Positions 1-9,398 of a stretch of 36,370 nucleotides of DNA are shown here, piece by piece. Origin of the DNA: Prevotella sp. (lineage in GTDB: Bacteria > Bacteroidota > Bacteroidia > Bacteroidales > Bacteroidaceae); the NCBI GenBank assembly GCA_018053665.1, contig JAGPKZ010000014.1, forward strand, positions 1 to 36,370, in the 5' to 3' direction. How positions within the stretch are numbered: the first letter of the stretch is position 1; every line of letters begins with the position of its first letter. The translations under genes and the position numbers were made by a program. The notes below the pieces were generated by a model that had not been told where the DNA came from, did no database searches, and saw only the letters and a program-made list of their open reading frames with translations.

Positions 1-99
1 AATAATGAAGTTGTATATGTTCCGATGAGTGAAGCTATACGAAGTGACAAGCCTTTTGATCGTAAGTTGATACAAGTGCTAGACGAACTTAGCATTTAA
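1..99 (+). CDS. pfkA: C-terminal end of a 6-phosphofructokinase-like protein (5' truncated)
   Basis: Frame 1 is open from the first base to the TAA at 97-99 and encodes 32 residues ending in DELSI. The stretch with EAI, DKP and a final VLxxLSI resembles, from memory, the C-terminus of ATP-dependent 6-phosphofructokinases of Bacteroidales, the committing enzyme of glycolysis. No catalytic motif lies inside the window, so the assignment rests only on this short tail. The gene reads towards the ATP synthase operon, which has its own promoter 60-90 bases downstream. Confidence 0.45.
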   Translation, partial: NNEVVYVPMSEAIRSDKPFDRKLIQVLDELSI

Positions 100-162
100 T
101 ATTTAAAAGGTATTAAAAAGTGGTTAATAAGTGGTTAATAATGGTACAAAACTCAGATTTAT

Positions 163-193
163 TTTGTAGTTTCCACTAATATTAGTACTTTTG
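163..193 (+). promoter_or_regulatory. Bacteroidetes-type promoter of the ATP synthase operon
   Basis: A -33 box TTTG at 163-166 is followed after exactly 19 bases by TACTTTTG at 186-193, a perfect match to the -7 consensus TAnnTTTG. The expected start lies around 198-202, giving a leader of about 35-40 bases before atpD. It is one of the two best promoter matches in the window. Confidence 0.75.
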
Positions 194-234
194 CTATATC
201 TAAAATAAATAGAACATTAATATAAATATAGTAG

Positions 235-1767
<1,533 letters not shown>

Positions 1768-1771
1768 ACTG

Positions 1772-2029
1772 ATGACGGATATGAGTTTGAAACTAAAAAT
1801 CGTATCGCCTGAAAAGGTTGAGTTCAACGGTGATGCCGAAATGGTAATGGTGCCAGGGTTGATGGGTATATTTGAAATTCTGATCAACCATGCTCCTATA
1901 ATATCAGCACTTCAAGAAGGTGTAGTTGAATTCGTTACCAAGGAAGGACGAAAAGAAGTGGCTATCACCGGAGGTTTCGTAGAGGTTCAGAAGAATGATG
2001 TCAATATCTGTGTAGAAAAAGCACAATGA
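1772..2029 (+). CDS. atpC: F-type ATP synthase subunit epsilon (short form)
   Basis: Part of the F1 central stalk. The protein has only 85 residues and corresponds to the N-terminal beta-sandwich (LKIVSPEKVEF, GxMGIFEIxINHAPII). The C-terminal two-helix domain that inhibits ATP hydrolysis in the usual 130-140 residue form is absent. Short epsilon subunits are known in Bacteroidetes, so I do not read this as a truncation. ATG at 1781 (MSLKL) is an equally possible start, because the first three residues add nothing to the domain. The stop overlaps the next start as ATGA at 2026-2029, which implies translational coupling. Confidence 0.93.
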   Translation: MTDMSLKLKIVSPEKVEFNGDAEMVMVPGLMGIFEILINHAPIISALQEGVVEFVTKEGRKEVAITGGFVEVQKNDVNICVEKAQ

Positions 2030-2298
2030 GCATATTGATAATTTTTCTGTCTGTATTCTTTTATGTCATTTTGGGCACAGCTTACGTTAAAGGATATGAT
2101 TTCGTAAAAAGTCATTCTCCGGGTAATTTAGTAAAATTCTATCTTATTATGGCGACAATACGCATATTACTTGTGGCTACGATAGTTGCAGTTTATGTGT
2201 TGTTGTCTAAAGATAGAGAAGATTCTATCCATTTTTCGGCCATGTTTCTTGGAATGTATGTCGTGACAATGGTAGTAACGCTGATTTTAAAACATTAA
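2026..2298 (+). CDS. Small three-helix membrane protein of the ATP synthase operon (AtpI/AtpR-like position)
   Basis: A 90-residue hydrophobic protein with three likely membrane helices at about 3-20, 38-60 and 69-88. I do not recognise a named family from sequence alone. It overlaps atpC by four bases and lies 6 bases before atpB, where other bacteria keep small Fo accessory genes (atpI, or atpQ/atpR in N-type ATPases). Helix 2 contains a buried arginine (R46 in MATIRILLV). By inference it helps assemble the c-ring or load ions such as Mg2+, as proposed for AtpI. Its presence in the operon is certain; its function is not shown by the sequence. Confidence 0.8.
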   Translation: MSILIIFLSVFFYVILGTAYVKGYDFVKSHSPGNLVKFYLIMATIRILLVATIVAVYVLLSKDREDSIHFSAMFLGMYVVTMVVTLILKH

Positions 2299-2304
2299 GT
2301 AGAA

Positions 2305-3378
2305 ATGAATCACATCAAACGACTGTTAGGTATTTTAATGGTAATGCTTGCGGTGTTGCCGACTTTCGCAAATGGCAAAGGTGGTGATCCAAATATTAAG
2401 GATGTAGTGCTTGAGCATATAAAGGATTCTTATGACTGGCACATTACTAATATTGGAGACAAGCCTTTGGTCATACATTTACCTATAATAGTAAAAAGTT
2501 CAACAGGTTTCCATGTATTTTGCAGCTCGCAATTTTCAGAAGTTGTCGACGCTAAGGGATATCGTCGTGGACCGTTTAACTTGGCAATAGCAAGCAAGGG
2601 CGACAATGCCGGTAAAATAGTTGAGATAGACAAGTCTGGAGCAGAAGTGCATCCTTTTGACATCTCTATTACAAAGACCGTGGCGGTGATGTTTATAGAT
2701 GTCATCATATTGCTTTGTTGCATTTTGATACCTGCCAGATGGTATAAGAAACGTAAAGCCGGTGATCCTGCTCCCAAGGGATTTGTAGGATTTATTGAGA
2801 TGTTGGTGATGTATGTCATTGACGAGATCATCAAACCTGGTGTAGGAAAAGGTTATGAGAAATACACTCCTTATCTGCTCACATGTTTCTTCTTTATATT
2901 TACTTGTAATTTAATGGGCTTGATGCCATTTCCTCCTGGTGGTGGAAACGTGACGGGAAATATTGCCGTTACATTCTTTTTGGCATTGTGTACATTTATA
3001 ATAGTACAGTTTAGTGGAAACAAACATTATTGGAAAGATATATTCTGGCCTGATGTTCCTACATGGTTAAAAGCACCGGTGCCTGTTATACCAGTTATAG
3101 AGTTTGTTGGTATATTTACTAAACCATTTGCTCTTATGATTCGACTTTTCGCCAATATGATGGCGGGACATGCTATCGGACTGGCAATAACATGTATCAT
3201 ATTCCTTGTCGCAAGTAAAACGGCATCAGTATTTCTTAGTATGTCTGCTTTGAGTATTGTGATGAGTATATTTATGATGTTTTTGGAATGTTTGGTCTGC
3301 TTTATTCAGGCAATGGTATTCACTATGCTAAGTGCAGTATTCATTGGTTTGGCAAGAGTTGAACCTGAACACGAATAA
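2305..3378 (+). CDS. atpB: F-type ATP synthase subunit a
   Basis: Fo stator channel protein that passes protons to the c-ring. At 357 residues it is much longer than the E. coli protein (271). It begins with a signal-peptide-like segment (residues 1-22, ending TFANG) and a polar region of roughly 100 residues before the first core membrane helix at about 125-143. The essential arginine is R280 in PFALMIRLFANMMAGHAI, the family signature. Long N-terminal extensions are usual in Bacteroidales. The start lies 6 bases after the upstream small membrane protein. atpE follows after a 41-base AT-rich gap. Confidence 0.96.
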   Translation: MNHIKRLLGILMVMLAVLPTFANGKGGDPNIKDVVLEHIKDSYDWHITNIGDKPLVIHLPIIVKSSTGFHVFCSSQFSEVVDAKGYRRGPFNLAIASKGDNAGKIVEIDKSGAEVHPFDISITKTVAVMFIDVIILLCCILIPARWYKKRKAGDPAPKGFVGFIEMLVMYVIDEIIKPGVGKGYEKYTPYLLTCFFFIFTCNLMGLMPFPPGGGNVTGNIAVTFFLALCTFIIVQFSGNKHYWKDIFWPDVPTWLKAPVPVIPVIEFVGIFTKPFALMIRLFANMMAGHAIGLAITCIIFLVASKTASVFLSMSALSIVMSIFMMFLECLVCFIQAMVFTMLSAVFIGLARVEPEHE

Positions 3379-3407
3379 TTAATATAAAAAATAAAATAAC
3401 AATTTAA

Positions 3408-3656
<249 letters not shown>

Positions 3657-3671
3657 TATAAAACTTTGCAG

Positions 3672-3719
3672 GAGGAATGTTTCAGTTTGACCAATTTCAA
3701 TGGTTCAAATACATTCCTC
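3672..3719 (+). other. Intercistronic hairpin between atpE and atpF
   Basis: GAGGAATGT (3672-3680) pairs perfectly with ACATTCCTC (3711-3719). Inside it, TTTGACC (3686-3692) pairs with GGTTCAAA (3702-3709) with one bulged base. There is no T-tract after it, so it is not a typical terminator. It could stabilise the upstream mRNA end after processing, or reduce read-through or translation of atpF relative to atpE. It ends 21 bases before the atpF start. Confidence 0.6.
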
Positions 3720-3740
3720 TACATATAATAAAAACAGTGT

Positions 3741-4244
3741 ATGGATTTATTGATTCCTAGTACTGGCTTGCTATTTTGGATGTCTCTGACATTCCTTGTC
3801 GTACTGATTATCCTATGGAAGCATGGCTTTCCTGTTATCGTAAAGATGGTAACAGATAGAAAGGCTTTTATAGATGATAGTTTGCGCAAGGCACATGAGG
3901 CAAACGAAAAACTAGCTAATATACAGAAAGAGGGTGAATCCATCTTGCAGGAAGCGCGTGAGAAACAAGCCTTAATATTGAAAGAGGCTGCTAACACACG
4001 TGATGCAATTGTTGAAAAAGCTCAGGATAAAGCACATGAGGAAGGTGCCCGCTTAATTAACGATGCCAAAATAGAAATTGACAACGAAAAGCAGGCTGCC
4101 ATAAGTGATATCCGAAAGCAAGTAGCAACATTGAGTGTTGAAATAGCTGAGAAAATTCTTCGTGAAAAACTTGGTAATGACAAAGCTCAGATGGGTTTGA
4201 TTGATCGTATGCTGGATGACGTTTCTTCGGCAGAAAATAAATAA
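3741..4244 (+). CDS. atpF: F-type ATP synthase subunit b
   Basis: Peripheral stalk protein of 167 residues. One N-terminal membrane helix (about 8-27) is followed by a long charged, alanine-rich region (about 45-150) with the pattern of the b-subunit coiled coil, which holds F1 against rotation. The start ATG is the first in frame after the atpE-atpF hairpin. Six bases separate its TAA from the preferred atpH start. Confidence 0.96.
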   Translation: MDLLIPSTGLLFWMSLTFLVVLIILWKHGFPVIVKMVTDRKAFIDDSLRKAHEANEKLANIQKEGESILQEAREKQALILKEAANTRDAIVEKAQDKAHEEGARLINDAKIEIDNEKQAAISDIRKQVATLSVEIAEKILREKLGNDKAQMGLIDRMLDDVSSAENK

Positions 4245-4250
4245 TTGGTT

Positions 4251-4787
4251 ATGGATATAGGAGTAATATCGGTAAGATATGCGCGTGCACTGCTAAAAAG
4301 CAGTACAGATGCTAAAATCGAGGATTCGGTGTATAAAGATATGCAAGTTCTTGCAAAGAGTTACATCGATGTACCTGAACTCAGATTTACGATAGACAAT
4401 CCAATGCTTTCAAAAGACATTAAGGAGAATCTTCTCGTTACGGCGGCTGGAAGCAATGTATGTGAACTCACGAAAACTTTCATTTCTCTTGTATTGAAAG
4501 AAGGTCGTGAGGAAATAATGCAATTCATGGCTAATTCGTATATCACACTTTATAGAAAACAGAAGAATGTTATCCGTGGCAAACTCATTACTGCTGCAGC
4601 CGTATCTGATGACACAGAGCAGAAGATGCGACAGATGGTGGAGAGTAATACTAATGGAACTGTGGAGTTTGAGACCGAGGTTGAACCTGATATTATCGGG
4701 GGCTTTATCCTAGAGTATGATACTTACAGAATGGACGCTAGCGTGAAATCAAAGCTTAACGGCATCCTGACACAGCTTAAGAAATAA
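4251..4787 (+). CDS. atpH: F-type ATP synthase subunit delta
   Basis: Stator subunit linking the b stalk to the top of F1; 178 residues from the ATG at 4251 ([14 protein letters not shown]). A TTG six bases upstream (4245) is in frame, but the ATG fits the usual N-terminus better. The first part has the RYARALL pattern of the six-helix N-domain. The C-terminal part has the family pattern ending [23 protein letters not shown]. atpA starts 17 bases later. Confidence 0.95.
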   Translation: MDIGVISVRYARALLKSSTDAKIEDSVYKDMQVLAKSYIDVPELRFTIDNPMLSKDIKENLLVTAAGSNVCELTKTFISLVLKEGREEIMQFMANSYITLYRKQKNVIRGKLITAAAVSDDTEQKMRQMVESNTNGTVEFETEVEPDIIGGFILEYDTYRMDASVKSKLNGILTQLKK

Positions 4788-4804
4788 ATTTTAAAATACA
4801 AATT

Positions 4805-6391
4805 ATGTCAGATAAAATAAAACCAAGCGAAGTGTCTCAAGTTCTTCTTGAACAGCTCAAGGGTATCAATGGCAGTGAGAAGTTTGATGAGGTTGGTACT
4901 GTGCTCCAGGTGAGCGATGGTGTTGCCCGTATCTATGGACTTCGTAATGCCGAGGCCAATGAATTGTTGGAGTTTGAGAACGGAACAATGGCTATTGTGA
5001 TGAATTTGGAGGAAGATAACGTGGGATGCGTGCTTCTTGGGGCTACGGCTGGCATTAAGGAGGGAATGACTGTTAAGCGCACAAAGCGTATTTCTTCAAT
5101 TCTCGTTAATGACAATATGCTTGGTCGTGTTATCAATACTCTTGGTGAAGCTATAGATGGTAAAGGCGATATCGACTTGACAGATGCCTTTGAAATGCCT
5201 CTTGACAGAAAGGCTCCTGGAGTTATCTTTCGTCAACCGGTTAAGGAACCTTTACAGACAGGTTTGAAGGCCGTCGACTCTATGATTCCTATTGGACGTG
5301 GTCAGCGTGAACTTATTATTGGTGACCGCCAGACTGGTAAGACTGCCATTGCTGTAGATACAATTATCAACCAGAAAAGTTTTTATGATGCTGGAAAACC
5401 AGTATATTGTATATATGTAGCCATTGGACAGAAGGCTTCAACTGTAGCTGCATTGGTCGCTACTCTTAAGGAACATGGCGCAATGCCATATACTATCATT
5501 GTTGCTGCCACTGCTGCTGATCCTGCTGCTATGCAATATTATGCACCTTTTGCTGGTGCAGCTATTGGTGAGTATTTCCGTGATCGTGGATATAGTGCTC
5601 TTGTGGTATATGATGACCTCAGTAAACAGGCTGTTGCATATCGTGAAGTTTCTTTGATTTTGAGACGTCCTTCTGGACGTGAAGCTTATCCAGGTGATGT
5701 GTTCTATTTGCACTCTCGTCTTTTGGAACGTGCCGCACGTATCAATAATCAACAAGAGATTGCTGAGCAAATGAATGACCTTCCTGTTTGCATGAAGGGT
5801 CATGTTCGCGGTGGTGGTTCGTTGACCGCTCTGCCAATCATTGAGACACAAGCCGGTGATGTTTCTGCTTATATTCCTACGAATGTTATTTCCATTACCG
5901 ATGGTCAGATATATTTGGAAACAAATCTGTTTAATCAAGGTTTCCGTCCAGCTATTAATGTTGGTATCTCTGTATCTCGTGTAGGTGGTTCTGCACAGAT
6001 TAAGAGTATGAAGAAGGTTGCCGGTACACTTAAGATAGACCAAGCTCAATACAGGGAACTGGAGTCTTTCTCTAAATTCTCAAGTGATATGGATGCCGTA
6101 ACAGCAATGACTTTGGATCGTGGACGTAAGAACAATCAACTTCTTATCCAGCCACAGTATAGTCCAATGCCCGTAGGTGAGCAGGTTGCTATCCTTTATT
6201 GTGGAGTACATGGGTTGATGCACGATGTTCCTGTTGAACAGATCCGTGAATGCCAGAATCAATTCTTGGATGCAATGCGTTCTTCTCATAGCGATATACT
6301 TGATGTCTTGACAGACGGACAGTTGAGTGATAAAGCCATAAAGGTTATTGAGGACACTATGATTAATGTCGTTGGACAATATAAAGGTTGA
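4805..6391 (+). CDS. atpA: F-type ATP synthase subunit alpha
   Basis: Non-catalytic nucleotide-binding subunit of F1, 528 residues. It carries the P-loop GDRQTGKT (173-180), the arginine-finger region [11 protein letters not shown], and the C-terminal helical bundle. Length is close to the usual 500-510 with a slightly long tail. No Shine-Dalgarno sequence precedes the ATG, only an A/T-rich leader, as for nearly every gene here. atpG follows after 31 bases. Confidence 0.98.
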   Translation: MSDKIKPSEVSQVLLEQLKGINGSEKFDEVGTVLQVSDGVARIYGLRNAEANELLEFENGTMAIVMNLEEDNVGCVLLGATAGIKEGMTVKRTKRISSILVNDNMLGRVINTLGEAIDGKGDIDLTDAFEMPLDRKAPGVIFRQPVKEPLQTGLKAVDSMIPIGRGQRELIIGDRQTGKTAIAVDTIINQKSFYDAGKPVYCIYVAIGQKASTVAALVATLKEHGAMPYTIIVAATAADPAAMQYYAPFAGAAIGEYFRDRGYSALVVYDDLSKQAVAYREVSLILRRPSGREAYPGDVFYLHSRLLERAARINNQQEIAEQMNDLPVCMKGHVRGGGSLTALPIIETQAGDVSAYIPTNVISITDGQIYLETNLFNQGFRPAINVGISVSRVGGSAQIKSMKKVAGTLKIDQAQYRELESFSKFSSDMDAVTAMTLDRGRKNNQLLIQPQYSPMPVGEQVAILYCGVHGLMHDVPVEQIRECQNQFLDAMRSSHSDILDVLTDGQLSDKAIKVIEDTMINVVGQYKG

Positions 6392-6422
6392 TAGTTTTAA
6401 CAATTAAGATTAATAGTTAGCA

Positions 6423-7391
6423 ATGCCGTCATTAAAAGAGATAAAAACACGTATAGACTCTGTTAATAGCACTCGTAAGATTACAAGTGCCATGAAGATG
6501 GTTGCTTCTAGTAAACTTCATCATGCCCAGACTGCAATTCAGAGTATGCTGCCTTATGAGAATTTACTTGAGCATATCCTCAAGTCTTTCTTGTTGACAG
6601 TGCCTGAAGTGTTGAATGAACTTGAATCTCAGCATCAGGTAAAAAAGGTTGCGTTTGTTGTTTATACCAGCAATAGTTCTTTGTGTGGTGGATTCAATAA
6701 CAATGTAATCAAGATGCTCGGTTCGGCAATTGATGATTATAAAGCTCAAGGCATTAATGACATCATTGTTTACCCGATAGGTAGAAAGGTTGAAGAATAT
6801 GTCGTTAAGCAAGGGCTGACTAAGGCTGGAAGTTATCTTGAACTTGTAGATAAACCAAATTCAGCAGGCTGTGCGGCTATCGCAAAGGAACTGCGCGATA
6901 AGTTTCTTGCTCATGAAATAGATAAGGTTGAAATTATCTATCATCATTTCAAAAGTGCTGGTTCACAGATTCTTACGCGTAAGACTTATTTGCCTATCGA
7001 CTTGTCTACTGAGTCTATTGGTAATGAAAACGACCGTGATTTGAGTAGTAACACAATTACCGCTAAGTCACAGGAATATCTTAAAAAACGCAAGTTAGGT
7101 GAAGAAGGAGAGAAGGCTGAGGTAAAACCTCTTAATGATAATTTCATTGTAGAACCTGATCTAAATACTGTTTTGCGTACTTTGATACCAAAGCAGCTTA
7201 ATCTTCAACTATATACAGCGCTATTGGATAGCAATGCCAGTGAACATGCTGCTCGTATGGTTGCAATGCAGACTGCCACAGATAATGCTAATGAATTGTT
7301 GAGTGGCTTGAATTTGCAGTATAATAAGAGTCGTCAGCAGGCAATCACTAATGAGTTGCTTGATATTGTTGGAGGTAGTTCCAACAGATAA
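6423..7391 (+). CDS. atpG: F-type ATP synthase subunit gamma
   Basis: Central rotor shaft, 322 residues. The N-terminal coiled-coil helix (PSLKEIKTRIDSVNSTRKITSAMKMV) and the C-terminal helix (AARMVAMQTATDNANELL) are both typical. The middle domain carries an extra hydrophilic stretch at about 200-240, rich in Lys and Glu (KKRKLGEEGEK), which makes the protein about 30 residues longer than the E. coli form. It is the last gene of the operon and is followed by a strong terminator. Confidence 0.97.
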   Translation: MPSLKEIKTRIDSVNSTRKITSAMKMVASSKLHHAQTAIQSMLPYENLLEHILKSFLLTVPEVLNELESQHQVKKVAFVVYTSNSSLCGGFNNNVIKMLGSAIDDYKAQGINDIIVYPIGRKVEEYVVKQGLTKAGSYLELVDKPNSAGCAAIAKELRDKFLAHEIDKVEIIYHHFKSAGSQILTRKTYLPIDLSTESIGNENDRDLSSNTITAKSQEYLKKRKLGEEGEKAEVKPLNDNFIVEPDLNTVLRTLIPKQLNLQLYTALLDSNASEHAARMVAMQTATDNANELLSGLNLQYNKSRQQAITNELLDIVGGSSNR

Positions 7392-7411
7392 CGATTTCTT
7401 CAAAAAATATG

Positions 7412-7448
7412 AAAAAGGAATATTGCATTATAACAATATTCCTTTTTT
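7412..7448 (+). terminator. Rho-independent terminator of the ATP synthase operon
   Basis: AAAAAGGAATATTG (7412-7425) is perfectly complementary to CAATATTCCTTTTT (7434-7447), with an 8-base loop and a run of T. It lies 20 bases after the atpG stop. Confidence 0.88.
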
Positions 7449-8360
7449 TGTTTATCTGTTACAAGTAAATATATAAGCATACCTCTCTCTGTTTTGATTC
7501 ATTTATAGAATGTCCTCCACTTTTTGCTGTAATGAATTGTCATTCAATACGTTAAGCGGTGGATGAGACCTCCACTCGTTGAGTGATTAGGGCCTAATCA
7601 CTCTAATCTCCTCCACGCTTTACGGAGTGATTAGGCCCCAATCACTAAATGGTGCTTCGAAAAAGGTGATTTTATCATTGAGCTACCTCATGTATCATGC
7701 CTCTATCAATATTGTAAAATTCAAACATTTATCAGTTTCCTGCAAGTAAGTTGAATAATTGATAAAAACGATAACAAACAATGTATTTTCAGGAGATGAT
7801 ATTATAATCGATTCTTATAAATTCATTTTAAAAGAATGGATTTTTATATCTTTCATGATACCTATAAAATCTATTATATCAATATTTATTACCTTTTTTA
7901 TTTAGATTAAAATCAATAGTGGAGGATAGTGGAGGAGATACGTAGCATCATCCACTCCTAAATGATTATATATCAGCAGTTTGTGTGATTAGTGGAGGAT
8001 ATTTGCCATTTTAAACAATTTTTTCAATTTTATTTTTTTATAGCCTATTATAACAGCAAAGATAATAATCTAACGTGATTCGACGAATTATAAATATTTA
8101 TGTTTCAGCACTTAAAAAAAGTAGATACTTATAGTGAAAAATTACGAGAGAAATTTTCTGAGAAGAACTTGTATCTGTTTGATGCAGAAACAATATCTTA
8201 TGAAATTCCTGATGAAAATTAAAGTTATTTGTGAAACATCAATAGAGCTTTAAACTGTAATCTTTCATATCGAGTATCGCCGTACAATACTATTGGATAG
8301 TGTGGCTACATGTTGCTACGAAGCATCTGCACGTCATCTTTTAGTACACAACTGTAGAAA
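7449..8360. repeat. AT-rich non-coding region with degenerate GTGGAGGA / GTGATTAG repeats
   Basis: About 0.9 kb without a convincing gene. The octamer GTGGAGGA, or its complement TCCTCCAC, occurs at 7513-7520, 7609-7616, 7919-7926, 7929-7936 and 7992-7999, with shorter copies at 7569-7575 and 7951-7958. A second element, GTGATTAG, forms two palindromes: 7581-7603 (11-bp arms GAGTGATTAGG around one base) and 7626-7646 (10-bp arms with one mismatch). At 7985-8000 the two elements are fused as GTGATTAGTGGAGGAT. The copies are irregular in spacing and orientation, so this is neither CRISPR nor a simple tandem array. A decayed interspersed repeat or a protein-binding cluster is possible. The rest holds only one 40-codon ORF (8100-8222). 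Confidence 0.6.
8100..8222 (+). CDS. Possible 40-residue ORF, unrecognised
   Basis: ATG at 8100 to TAA at 8220 encodes 40 residues rich in Lys and Glu (starting MFQHLKKVDTY, ending EIPDEN). There is no obvious promoter or ribosome binding site, and I recognise no family. The composition looks more protein-like than the surrounding DNA, so it may be a small gene or the remnant of a larger one. An open frame of this length can also arise by chance in AT-rich DNA. Confidence 0.2.
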   Translation: MFQHLKKVDTYSEKLREKFSEKNLYLFDAETISYEIPDEN

Positions 8361-8362
8361 GA

Positions 8363-8394
8363 TTTGCGACGTATCATAATAATTTGTATATTTG
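8363..8394 (+). promoter_or_regulatory. Promoter of the DUF362 gene
   Basis: TTTG at 8363-8366 and TATATTTG at 8387-8394 match the -33 and TAnnTTTG -7 boxes with a 20-base spacer. The ATG at 8420 lies 25 bases after the -7 box. Confidence 0.65.
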
Positions 8395-8419
8395 CATCGT
8401 TCCAAAATAATCAAGGAAG

Positions 8420-9373
8420 ATGAAGAAAATAATAATGACTTTGACATTGCTGCTTGCCGTGATAACGGTTAACGCACAGACTAAAGTGTATCTGACAAAA
8501 GAAATATCACCTGATGCATTGGTGAGAATATATAATGCACTTGGAGTGAAAGCGAAAGGACGTGTATGCGTCAAGATAAGTACCGGAGAAGGCTCTAACC
8601 CTAACTACCTGAAACCAACATTGATTCAAAAACTTGTTGACGACGTTGACGGTGTTATTGTGGAGAACAGAACGGCTTATCCGGGTGACCGTATGGAAAC
8701 GAAAGACCATTGGGACGTGATACATAAACATGGCTTCGACTCTCTGTTTGCCGTTGACCTAATGGATGAATATGACGAGATTAGAATTCCTGTGAAAGAC
8801 CATACGCATCTGAAATATGACATCGTGGGAGGACACTTGGCAAATTATGATTTTATGGTGTGCCTTAATCACTTCAAGGGTCACCCAATGGGTGGTTACG
8901 GTGGTGCTCTGAAAAACTTGTCTATTGGCTGCGCTTCACGAAACGGCAAGGCTTATATCCATTCGGCAGGAAGAGTTACAACTCCTGAGAATTTATGGAC
9001 GAAGGAAAATGTAGGTGATCAAGATGGTTTCTTGGAGAGTATGGCTGCTTCTGCACAGGCAGTGGTGAACTACTTTCAGAAACGAGACGGTATCATTTAT
9101 ATCAGTGTGATGAATAATATGAGTATTGACTGCGACTGCGTGGCGCATCCACAACCTGTGAAACTTAAAGATTATGGTATTCTTGCCAGTACAGACCCTG
9201 TTGCGCTAGATCAGGCATGTGTGGATATTATTAACCAACAGAAGGTGACAGCCGAGAATGATCCTACTGACATGTTGAAGCGCATAGATAAGCAGCACGG
9301 TACTCATACTATCGACTGGGCAGAAAAGATAGGACTTGGAAGCAAGAACTATAAATTGGTTGAGATTAAATAG
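8420..9373 (+). CDS. Secreted or periplasmic DUF362-domain protein
   Basis: 317 residues starting with a signal peptide (MKKIIMTLTLLLAVITVNAQ), so probably exported. The body matches the DUF362 family as I know it: VCVKISTGEGSNPNYLKP near the start, CLNHFKGHPMGGYGGALKNLSIGCASRNGK in the middle, and ILASTDPVALDQACVDII near the end. Family members are often fused to or associated with 4Fe-4S ferredoxin modules. Here no CxxCxxCxxxC ferredoxin motif is present, only a CDC pair in SIDCDCVAHPQP. The biochemical function of the family is not established. It stands alone under its own promoter and converges on hemW. Confidence 0.85.
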   Translation: MKKIIMTLTLLLAVITVNAQTKVYLTKEISPDALVRIYNALGVKAKGRVCVKISTGEGSNPNYLKPTLIQKLVDDVDGVIVENRTAYPGDRMETKDHWDVIHKHGFDSLFAVDLMDEYDEIRIPVKDHTHLKYDIVGGHLANYDFMVCLNHFKGHPMGGYGGALKNLSIGCASRNGKAYIHSAGRVTTPENLWTKENVGDQDGFLESMAASAQAVVNYFQKRDGIIYISVMNNMSIDCDCVAHPQPVKLKDYGILASTDPVALDQACVDIINQQKVTAENDPTDMLKRIDKQHGTHTIDWAEKIGLGSKNYKLVEIK

Positions 9374-9398
9374 AATATATTGCTGTGGCAGTGAGGAA

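Noticed and set aside
4245-4250. TTG start for atpH two codons upstream
   Set aside because: The ATG at 4251 gives the typical delta N-terminus; the extra residues add nothing.
5438-6049. 203-codon open frame on the minus strand inside atpA
   Set aside because: It lies fully antisense to a highly conserved gene, has no promoter or family pattern, and its composition follows from atpA codon use.
7513-7999. CRISPR array or tandem repeat
   Set aside because: The repeated words are only 8-16 bases, in both orientations, and unevenly spaced; no unit of constant length with spacers exists, and no cas gene is near.
8420-9373. Ferredoxin-like DUF362 iron-sulfur protein
   Set aside because: No CxxCxxCxxxC motif is present; only the DUF362 domain and a signal peptide can be supported.
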